A DNA stretch of 15,130 nucleotides from Deltaproteobacteria bacterium UBA5754. GTDB taxonomy: Bacteria; Desulfobacterota; Dissulfuribacteria; Dissulfuribacterales; UBA5754. The stretch lies in contig DIFG01000052.1 of the NCBI GenBank assembly GCA_002419025.1, positions 33,803-48,932 of the forward strand, given 5' to 3'. Shown one piece after another: positions 1 to 5,500 of the stretch; within the stretch, counting starts at the first letter, position 1; the number at the start of each line of letters is the position of its first letter. A program made the translations under genes and the position numbers. The notes beneath the pieces were generated by a model. It searched no databases, had not been told where the DNA came from, and worked only from the letters and a program-made list of their open reading frames with translations.

Positions 1-110
1 CTGGAAAATTTCGCGCCTTGCATCTCAGGCTTTTTGAACAGGATCAGATTTCGAGGTTTTTGCAGTACGATCGGGCATGTGTTCCAAAATTCTGTCGAAA
101 GTCCATGAAC

Positions 111-124
111 ATGAAAACTTTCAT
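111..124. promoter_or_regulatory. Palindrome upstream of feoA (possible operator)
   Basis: A perfect 6-2-6 inverted repeat, ATGAAA-AC-TTTCAT, lies about 60 bases before the feoA start. Its position fits an operator, but it does not match the Fur, DtxR or MntR consensus sequences I know. It could also be chance in an AT-rich leader. Confidence 0.25.
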
Positions 125-185
125 CCCTGTGCTATGACAAAAACGAAAGCGTACCAAGTCAGGGCGGTTTCATCAGGAGGTGTCC

Positions 186-437
186 ATGCAAGGATTGGCC
201 GGGGAGCAGGGCGGCATGGAAAGAAGTCTTGCTGAGGTAAGGGATAGAAAGGTCAGGATCGTCCGTGTAGAGGCGGGAAGCGGTTTGACCTCCCGACTTC
301 TCGCCATGGGACTCGTCCCAGGGGTACTTGTGGATGTTATTTCAAATCCAAAAGGGTGCGGCCCTCTGGTTCTCGGGATCAATGGATCGCGCCTGATCAT
401 AGGAAAAGGGGCCGCCGAGAAGATCCGTGTCGCATGA
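186..437 (+). CDS. feoA: FeoA-domain protein
   Basis: An 83-residue protein made of one FeoA (SH3-like) domain. The diagnostic core is the stretch LLAMGLVPGVLVDVI around residues 38-52, matching the family pattern MGL-x-PG followed by hydrophobic strands, and then a glycine-rich region ending in IRVA. FeoA is a small cytoplasmic partner of the ferrous-iron transporter FeoB and is thought to modulate its activity. The ATG at 186 is preferred because AGGAGG at 175-180 sits 5 bases upstream; a GTG at 180 would overlap that ribosome site. No feoB follows. The next two genes are a Cys-rich membrane peptide and an LbtU-like porin, so the iron context holds. The family call is firm; the partner is unknown. 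Confidence 0.88.
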   Translation: MQGLAGEQGGMERSLAEVRDRKVRIVRVEAGSGLTSRLLAMGLVPGVLVDVISNPKGCGPLVLGINGSRLIIGKGAAEKIRVA

Positions 438-495
438 TTTTTTTTGTCGAATTTTTTGGTATGGCGTATATTTAATGTCATTACAAAAAATAGTT

Positions 496-536
496 GTTTA
501 TCATAAACTTTGATCTGGAATCTCAAGGTCCTTGAG
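496..536. promoter_or_regulatory. Two palindromes in the leader before the Cys-rich protein and porin genes
   Basis: The 128-base gap after feoA is AT-rich and holds two perfect palindromes: GTTTAT-C-ATAAAC at 496-508 and CTCAAGG-T-CCTTGAG at 522-536. The second is 30 bases before the next start codon. Both have operator-like size and placement, which suggests the small membrane protein and porin have their own metal- or redox-responsive control. Neither matches a regulator consensus I can name, and neither is followed by a T-run as a terminator would be. Confidence 0.35.
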
Positions 537-565
537 TCAGCAAAATACTAAAAGGAGCCTCGAAA

Positions 566-790
566 ATGGAAAGAATTTTCGTTTTTTTGATCGTCCTTTG
601 TGCCTTTATCTGGGCAGTGAGATACCTGCGAAGGTCATTTCAAGACGTCGCTGGATGCGATGGGCGTGGTTGCAAGGGGTGCTCAGTGTCATCCTGTTCG
701 TCTTTGGCACCGATGAAAGGAGAGCATGTTACTTTGTTAAAAAATGTGTTACCGATGGACACAAAAACCACAAAGGGAGGGAAAAGATGA
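566..790 (+). CDS. FeoB-associated Cys-rich membrane protein (small)
   Basis: A 74-residue protein with one N-terminal membrane segment (about residues 3-20), a basic stop-transfer patch (RYLRRSF) and then a cysteine cluster C31-C36-C39-C44 of pattern C-x4-C-x2-C-x4-C. This architecture is typical of the FeoB-associated Cys-rich membrane proteins, which usually lie directly after feoB; their biochemical role is not established, with metal binding or a FeoC-like function proposed. The C-terminal tail of about 28 residues beyond the cysteines is longer than I expect for the group. Start: AAGGAG at 552-557 is 8 bases before ATG 566. The stop overlaps the porin start as ATGA (787-790), implying translational coupling. 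No feoB is present between feoA and this gene. Confidence 0.72.
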   Translation: MERIFVFLIVLCAFIWAVRYLRRSFQDVAGCDGRGCKGCSVSSCSSLAPMKGEHVTLLKNVLPMDTKTTKGGKR

Positions 791-2106
791 AAAAGGCTGT
801 ACCTGTCATTGCCATGATCGCCGGACTTCCCCTGGCCCAAGGGGCCTACGCTGCAACTGACGCGGAACTAGAGGCAAGACTTGAACGTCTCGCCGAGCAG
901 AACGCGCATCTGATGCAGAGAGTGGAGGAGCTTGAAAATCGACTCGCCGCCTCGGGGCCGCGGGAGGTCCCGGAGGCCTCGGCCGAGGAAGGGGAGGGGA
1001 AGGTCACCGGATTCCTCTCTGAGCTCCAAAACCGGGTGACCCTTGGGGGGCTCGTGGAGTTCGGAGGTGTCTATCAGGATGTGGGAAAGAAGGGAGGTGG
1101 CAAGGAGGACAGGAGCGATCTCGCCCTCACCACAGTGGAATTGTCGGCGAACGCCGCCGTGAACGACTGGGTGAACGCGGAAATGGTCCTTCTCTACGAA
1201 GATCCCACGTTTGGAGAGGAGACGAGCCTCGATGTCGATGTAGCAGCTGTCACCTTCGGGAACGCAGAAAGGTTGCCCCTCTCGCTCAGCCTTGGAAAGA
1301 TGTACGTCCCCTTCGGGGCCCTTCTGACCCATTTCCCGGATGATCCCCTCTGGGACTCGCCGGTCACCCTGATCTTCGGAGAGACAAGCGAGAAGGCCGC
1401 GCTCCTGAACCTTGCCTGGCAGGGTTTTTCCCTTTCCACGTACGGCTTCAACGGAGACGTGGATGAGGCCGGTTCGGACAACCAGGTTGACTCTTATGGG
1501 TTTGACGCGAATTTCAACTACCATGCCGAACTCGAGCTTTCTCCTGAAAGTCCCCTCTGGGGCAAGGGTGAAAGGTTCAGGTTCGAGGACGTCTGCGGCG
1601 GCTTTGATGCGATCATCGGCGCCTCGTACCTGTCGAACGTGGCGGAATCGGACGGCATCGAAGACGCCCTCGGGCTTGAGGAGATAAAAGACGAGATCGG
1701 GGGATTCGCCGCCTATCTGCACTTGGGCTACCGGGCCTTGTTCTTCGACGCGGAGTACATGACTGCGACGGAAGAATTCGAGCCGGACGAGCTCGCACGA
1801 CGAAACGGAAAGGGCGCCCAGCCGTCTGTCTGGAACTTTGAGACCGGATTCAACATCTGCACCTTTCCGGAAAGGGTCCTGGAGGTGGCCTTCCAGTACG
1901 CCGGCAGTGATGAGACAGAGGGATTCGGATTTCCCGGCTTTCCCGAGAACCGATACGGGATCAACTTCAATCAGGAAATCTTCGAAGACGTGACGTTCTC
2001 CCTCGGATATGCCCATGACGAATACCATGACGGTACGTACGACGAGGACGATCGTGAGGTTGAGGACAGGGATATCGTCTTCAGCCAGGTGGCAGTGGAA
2101 TTCTGA
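787..2106 (+). CDS. LbtU-family outer-membrane siderophore porin-like protein
   Basis: A 439-residue protein with a signal peptide (residues 1-22, predicted cut after AYA), a short coiled coil rich in Glu, Leu and Arg (about 25-55), and a long beta-barrel region of alternating polar and hydrophobic strands ending in a C-terminal Phe, the usual outer-membrane assembly signal. Within the barrel, segments such as LSLGKMYVPFG, DDPLWDSPVTLIFGET and LSTYGFNGDV resemble the LbtU family, named after the Legionella legiobactin receptor, in which porin-like barrels replace TonB receptors. I see no plug domain or TonB box. Start: the open frame runs further upstream, but GGGAGG at 775-780 with 6-base spacing and the signal peptide fix ATG 787. 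It overlaps the preceding gene by ATGA. The likely role is iron or iron-chelate passage across the outer membrane; the substrate is unknown. Confidence 0.8.
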   Translation: MKKAVPVIAMIAGLPLAQGAYAATDAELEARLERLAEQNAHLMQRVEELENRLAASGPREVPEASAEEGEGKVTGFLSELQNRVTLGGLVEFGGVYQDVGKKGGGKEDRSDLALTTVELSANAAVNDWVNAEMVLLYEDPTFGEETSLDVDVAAVTFGNAERLPLSLSLGKMYVPFGALLTHFPDDPLWDSPVTLIFGETSEKAALLNLAWQGFSLSTYGFNGDVDEAGSDNQVDSYGFDANFNYHAELELSPESPLWGKGERFRFEDVCGGFDAIIGASYLSNVAESDGIEDALGLEEIKDEIGGFAAYLHLGYRALFFDAEYMTATEEFEPDELARRNGKGAQPSVWNFETGFNICTFPERVLEVAFQYAGSDETEGFGFPGFPENRYGINFNQEIFEDVTFSLGYAHDEYHDGTYDEDDREVEDRDIVFSQVAVEF

Positions 2107-2118
2107 TCCATGCCTAAT

Positions 2119-2146
2119 GCCCCGGATCCGGGATGCGATCCGGGGC
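2119..2146 (+). repeat. 10-bp perfect inverted repeat between porin and kinase genes
   Basis: GCCCCGGATC at 2119-2128 pairs with GATCCGGGGC at 2137-2146 around an 8-base loop. The hairpin is very GC-rich but is not followed by a T-run, so it is not a classic Rho-independent terminator. It may cap the 3' end of the porin mRNA or be a short repeat relic. Confidence 0.55.
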
Positions 2147-2171
2147 AGGATAAATGCCAAGGAGCGTGACC

Positions 2172-3071
2172 ATGATGCTGACAAAGGGGATGATTACGGG
2201 AAGATCCGACCGTTTGGGTCTGCCTGCGCCGCAAGGGATTTCAGGGCACGGAAGTGGCATTAGCGCGGTCCGGGACTCCCTGGACCGCATCAAGAGGATG
2301 ATCGAGACCACGGACCACGCCCTCGCTGAGTATGTCCAGGTCCAGAAAATGGAATCCCTCGCGCCGTTTGTGAGGGGCATTGCCCATGACCTCAAGTCGG
2401 CCCTCCTTATCATCTCGTTGAACGCAGATCAGCTCGTAAAACGCTTCGGGAGGGAATATCCGGAGGTCAACACCAGGGCCGAGTCCATCTCCCGGGTTGC
2501 CCACGACATCGGTGGGCTCGTGGACCGGCTGAACTCCCTTGGTGGAGAGACACCGGAGGAACTCCTCCCGAGGGATTTCAGCATCGAGGTCAGGCGTGCC
2601 TATGAGTCCGTGAAGGGCATCCTTCCGGAATCAGGGGCCGTCAAACCCCACTTCAACACACATGCCCGTCCGCTCACGGTCCTTCTCGGCGCCGGAGACG
2701 CCTGGCAGATCGTTTCAAACCTGGTGATGAACGCCGTAGAGGCCATGCCCGATGGAGGGGACCTTCTCATCGGCACATACCTTCGTGTTGTGGACGAAAG
2801 ATATTGCAGGGAACATGGGAATGCACGCACAGGCCTGTTCGCTGTTTTAGGGGTCTCAGACCATGGCCATGGTATGGATGCGGAGACTGTCACACGGATC
2901 TTCGATCCCCTTTTTTCCACCAAGGCGCCGAAGGCTGGGGTGAAACGCGGATGGGGACTCGCCACCCTCTATGCCCTTGTGTCAAATAGGGGAGGCTGGA
3001 TCGATGTCTCGAGCAGGCCGGGGGAAGGGAGCACGTTTGAGGTCTTTCTGCCCGTGGTCGGGCGGGAATGA
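2172..3071 (+). CDS. Soluble histidine kinase (HisKA-HATPase), orphan
   Basis: A 299-residue sensor kinase core. The phospho-acceptor His is H72 in GIAHDLKSALLI; the N box is NLVMNAVEAM (about 183-192), the G1 box SDHGHGMD (229-236), the F box IFDPLFSTKAP (243-253) and the G2 box GWGLATLYALV (260-270). The order is that of a HisKA dimerisation domain followed by a HATPase_c domain, with the FSTK-x-GWGLAT style seen in NtrB-like kinases and hybrid-kinase cores. There is no membrane segment, PAS, GAF or HAMP domain: only about 55 residues precede the H-box helix, including a helical stretch that may form a coiled coil. Start: AAGGAG at 2159-2164 is 7 bases before ATG 2172; an ATG at 2154 lacks a ribosome site. 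No response regulator is adjacent. It lies 65 bases after the porin gene and might be co-transcribed. Confidence 0.85.
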   Translation: MMLTKGMITGRSDRLGLPAPQGISGHGSGISAVRDSLDRIKRMIETTDHALAEYVQVQKMESLAPFVRGIAHDLKSALLIISLNADQLVKRFGREYPEVNTRAESISRVAHDIGGLVDRLNSLGGETPEELLPRDFSIEVRRAYESVKGILPESGAVKPHFNTHARPLTVLLGAGDAWQIVSNLVMNAVEAMPDGGDLLIGTYLRVVDERYCREHGNARTGLFAVLGVSDHGHGMDAETVTRIFDPLFSTKAPKAGVKRGWGLATLYALVSNRGGWIDVSSRPGEGSTFEVFLPVVGRE

Positions 3072-3112
3072 TCGGGGGAGGGGCATATGCTCATGATCCC
3101 CCGACGGTTTTT
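3072..3112 (+). terminator. Terminator-like hairpin after the kinase gene
   Basis: TCGGGGGA at 3072-3079 pairs with TCCCCCGA at 3097-3104, and a T-run follows at 3108-3112. The hairpin starts immediately after the kinase stop codon. The loop is long (17 bases), so efficiency is uncertain. The remaining stretch to 3293 holds only short open frames without convincing features. Confidence 0.5.
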
Positions 3113-3293
3113 ACGGTATATCCATCAGCCGGTTTTCGTATCGGATCGACAAGCACGACGGCAATATATAGTGGCTTCCATCGATCTCTGCATGTTTTCC
3201 CTTTATCAGCCGTATTATTATCAGATCAAGGGCAAGATCAAGGACATCCGCGGATTCAACGCCTTCGATCCTGAAGGCTGGGGGGAATGACGA

Positions 3294-3938
3294 TTACGAT
3301 GGCACCCCCAAGGCCATCGAGCCTGCGTGCTCGGGCCTGCCGTTCAGGAGTCTCAGGGTCGCGGCCCCGTCCGGGTAGATATCGACCACGTTCGCGCAGC
3401 AGAAATCCTGGGCCAAGGAAAGGATACGTGCAAAGGGGATGCCCATAAGGCGGGCGAGGATCACCCTGTTGACCCCGGCGTGCGTAACGATCGCCACCGT
3501 GCCTCTCTGTGTCTCGTTCATCAGGCCCTCGAAGGTCTGCCAGGTACGGTCTGCCAGATCCCGGATGTTTTCCCCTCCTGGGGGGCGGAAGTCCTCGAAG
3601 TCCCGGAGCCGGGCGGCGAATGCCCCCGGTTCCCGTGCATCGATCTCCTTCCACGTGAGTCCAGACCAAGCGCCGAAGTCCACCTCCCGAATCTTTGGAT
3701 CCGCCTCAACCGGTACCCCGGCCACCTCTCCGAGGGCGTCGGCAAGGAACCGGCAGCGGGCAAGATCGCTCGTGACGATTCGGCAAATCCCCGCCCCATT
3801 GAGGGCGCAGGCCGCCTCCCGGCTCTGGATCGCTCCCCGGGGAGACAGGGGTACGTCGGTCTGCCCGTAGAGGGCTCCGGGAGGGGCGGTCACCTCCCCG
3901 TGCCTCAAAAGTAGGAATCGGACTGTTTCTCTTTTCAT
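3294..3938 (-). CDS. cobC: Alpha-ribazole phosphatase (histidine phosphatase superfamily)
   Basis: A 214-residue member of the phosphoglycerate-mutase-like histidine phosphatases. The catalytic RHG triplet is at residues 12-14 (LLLRHGEV), a conserved Arg lies in SDLARC (R61), the acidic residue in REVDFGAWSG (E85) and the second catalytic His is H153 in VTHAGVNRV. In the cobalamin pathway CobC removes the 5'-phosphate from alpha-ribazole phosphate or from adenosylcobalamin-5'-phosphate. The superfamily is broad and sequence alone would leave the substrate open, but the start overlaps the cobS stop as ATGA, so the two are translationally coupled and the cobalamin assignment is well supported. 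It is the last gene of the minus-strand operon. Confidence 0.85.
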   Translation of the reverse strand: MKRETVRFLLLRHGEVTAPPGALYGQTDVPLSPRGAIQSREAACALNGAGICRIVTSDLARCRFLADALGEVAGVPVEADPKIREVDFGAWSGLTWKEIDAREPGAFAARLRDFEDFRPPGGENIRDLADRTWQTFEGLMNETQRGTVAIVTHAGVNRVILARLMGIPFARILSLAQDFCCANVVDIYPDGAATLRLLNGRPEHAGSMALGVPS

Positions 3939-4774
3939 ATCCCTCTTCCACCCCCTGCCCAGGCGTATGCGGCAATGACGAGGACGGCCTCGAGGACCTC
4001 CACGTGGGCGCCGAGTACGTCACCTGTCACTCCACCGAACCTGCGGCGAAAGTACTCGGAACACAGGATGCTCAGGAGGCCGACTCCTAAGACGGCCCCG
4101 GCGGCGATTACAGGTCCGGCGAGGACCCATACGGCGCATAAGGCGGTGGGGCCGCTGATCCCAAGTGTCCATCGATTTTGTGCACCGACGAATTCCTTTC
4201 CGAGACCGCCATCGGCGCGGGCGTATTGTGATGAGACGGCAAGGACGCAGAGTCCCCATCGCGATAGACACGGAACAAGGATGAATGCCTCCCACGCCTC
4301 GATCTCTGTGAGGAGTTCGAAACCGCGGGACTTGGCAAGAAGCACGAGGACAAGGGCCATGGCCCCGAACGCGCCGGTGCGGCTGTCCTTCATGATCTCG
4401 AGGGCGCGATCCCGCAGGGCGTTGCTCCCTATGGCGTCCGCGGTATCCGCAAGGCCGTCGAGATGGAGTCCGCGGGTGAGAAAGGCGAGCCAGATGACGG
4501 CGAGGACCCCGATGGCCGCTGGGGGCCAGAGGTCCCCTGCGGCCCATGCAAGCCCTGCTGTGAGAAGCCCCAAAATGAGGCCCACAAGGGGGAAATAGGA
4601 AAGTGTGCGTCCCATGCCGCCTTCCGGGACGGAAAGACCGGGGGATAGTGTGATGATCGTCAGGAACTGTACAGCCGAGAGAAAACCGGAGATGACGTCA
4701 TTCCTCCCATTCGGTGCGGATCCGTTGGACGACCTTCCGGACGTATTCGAGTTTGTCGTGGGGGCAGATACCAA
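3935..4774 (-). CDS. cobS: Adenosylcobinamide-GDP ribazoletransferase
   Basis: An integral-membrane cobalamin synthase that joins adenosylcobinamide-GDP to alpha-ribazole (or its phosphate) to give adenosylcobalamin (phosphate). The family signature TRGLHLDGLADTADAIG is present, preceded by the usual N-terminal FLSAVQFLTIITL and followed by LEIMKDSRTGAFGAMALVL; Asp residues in DGLADTAD are the metal and substrate site. Several hydrophobic segments run to the C-terminus, which carries FGGVTGDVLGA. The start is unclear: homology begins near 4693, where the frame has only GTC and ATC codons. In-frame TTG codons at 4774 (given here) and 4798 are the nearest standard starts but lie inside the upstream gene. 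An ATG at 4701-4699 that overlaps the upstream stop as ATGA is out of frame by one base. Confidence 0.85.
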   Translation of the reverse strand: MVSAPTTNSNTSGRSSNGSAPNGRNDVISGFLSAVQFLTIITLSPGLSVPEGGMGRTLSYFPLVGLILGLLTAGLAWAAGDLWPPAAIGVLAVIWLAFLTRGLHLDGLADTADAIGSNALRDRALEIMKDSRTGAFGAMALVLVLLAKSRGFELLTEIEAWEAFILVPCLSRWGLCVLAVSSQYARADGGLGKEFVGAQNRWTLGISGPTALCAVWVLAGPVIAAGAVLGVGLLSILCSEYFRRRFGGVTGDVLGAHVEVLEAVLVIAAYAWAGGGRGI

Positions 4775-5345
4775 GTAGAGGGGCCTTTTCTTCCACAATG
4801 GCCCCGGGTGAGAAATAGACCTTGTAGATCACACCGGAAGGGCCGTCGTAGGACAAAAACGTGTCGCGCTTCATGAGGGACATGATGACGGATTCGTCCC
4901 CAGACTTGATGGTAACGTCTTTACCCTGCGCCTTTTCGATGGATGCGGCGACCTCAGGGGGAAAATAATATCTCGCCCTCTGTGGAGCTGGAAAGATAAA
5001 GAGGACATGGGTGAGGATTCGATCGATGATCTCTTCCTTTCCGAGGTGATGCCTTATGGAAAGGACTGTCGTCCCCGCCTCCACAAAGGTGGAGTCCAGA
5101 TCCTGCCTTACGGCGGCGACCGTTCCTCCGCACGGGGCCGACATCTTTTTCACGTTTCTTTCACGTTCGAGGAGGTAGAGGAGAGTGCCGGGACGGTTGA
5201 GCCAGGGGCCTCCGGGTCCCTTTACCTCCTGTCCTTCGTGGGCCTTGAGGGTGACGATGCCAGTGTGGGGGGTCGAAACTGGGATGTCCTCATAGGGATG
5301 GGACCGGTAGGTCCGGAGGAGATCGTTGAGGTTTATGTCCGTCAT
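4698..5345 (-). CDS. Biotinyl/lipoyl-domain carrier-like protein of the acetyl-CoA carboxylase operon
   Basis: A 215-residue protein. Residues 22-98 read as one biotinyl/lipoyl fold: half one PHTGIVTLKAHEGQEV, half two SAPCGGTVAAV then FVEAGTTVLSI. At the hairpin where carriers have (A/V)MKM the sequence is ERERN (residues 60-64), so R63 takes the lysine position. A further half-domain is at 168-193 (GPSGVIYKVYFSPGAIV...PLLGI), preceded by LMKRD with K159 at about the acceptor distance. The protein is therefore BCCP-like but without a canonical biotinylation motif. It lies between the carboxyltransferase and cobS genes on the same strand, so it most likely serves as, or scaffolds, the carboxyl carrier of this acetyl-CoA carboxylase. 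I expect automated annotation to call it a biotin attachment protein. The acceptor residue is unresolved. Confidence 0.65.
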   Translation of the reverse strand: MTDINLNDLLRTYRSHPYEDIPVSTPHTGIVTLKAHEGQEVKGPGGPWLNRPGTLLYLLERERNVKKMSAPCGGTVAAVRQDLDSTFVEAGTTVLSIRHHLGKEEIIDRILTHVLFIFPAPQRARYYFPPEVAASIEKAQGKDVTIKSGDESVIMSLMKRDTFLSYDGPSGVIYKVYFSPGAIVEEKAPLLGICPHDKLEYVRKVVQRIRTEWEE

Positions 5346-5485
5346 CGCACCGTCTTCAGGGAACCTCGAAAAATGGTCCTTTCGCCCGATGGCTGTGTTG
5401 CTCGTCGGTCAAAAATACTCACATACATGGAGTATGCTCCGCTTTTTGACCTCCTCGCGCCTTGCTCTCGAACGAAATTCCTCAT
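5342..5485 (-). CDS. Possible 47-residue peptide inside the inverted-repeat element
   Basis: An open frame starting at ATG 5485 (minus strand) with AGGAG 9 bases upstream, running through the whole inverted-repeat element and stopping with a TGA that overlaps the next start as ATGA. The peptide is basic and low in recognisable features (begins MRNFVREQGARRSKSGAYSM). A ribosome site plus stop-start overlap would suggest real translation or at least coupling of the carrier gene to accAD. However, the frame is made almost entirely of a palindromic element, so it may simply be an open frame of the repeat. I recognise no family. Confidence 0.25.
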   Translation of the reverse strand: MRNFVREQGARRSKSGAYSMYVSIFDRRATQPSGERTIFRGSLKTVR

Positions 5486-5494
5486 TTTTCGAGG
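5364..5494. repeat. 131-bp inverted-repeat (MITE-like) element between accAD and the carrier gene
   Basis: The element is bounded by CCTCGAAAAATG (5364-5375) and its exact complement CATTTTTCGAGG (5483-5494). Inside lies a nested palindrome: GGTCAAAAA at 5407-5415 against TTTTTGACC at 5443-5451, with CATAC-ATGGA-GTATG (5422-5436) at its centre. This gives strong potential for a large hairpin or cruciform. No transposase is present and I see no clear target-site duplication. It fills the 155-base junction between two genes of one operon. From memory, sequences of this type recur in Desulfobacterota intergenic regions, which I cannot verify here. It may act as an mRNA processing or stability hairpin. 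Confidence 0.7.
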
Positions 5495-5500
5495 CTCCTA

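Noticed and set aside
532..786. Upstream extension of the porin frame to position 532
   Set aside because: It would overlap the Cys-rich membrane protein and bury the signal peptide; GGGAGG before ATG 787 gives a clear start.
2119..2146. GC-rich inverted repeat as a Rho-independent terminator
   Set aside because: It has no T-run on either side; reported only as an inverted repeat.
868..2184. A 438-codon open frame antisense to the porin gene
   Set aside because: It has no recognisable domain and an unnatural basic composition, and mirrors the codon pattern of the well-supported porin gene.
3068..3290. Two overlapping short frames (67-68 codons) after the kinase gene
   Set aside because: They begin in the terminator-like hairpin, overlap in different frames, and show no domain, signal peptide or composition suggesting a protein. 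A small peptide cannot be excluded.
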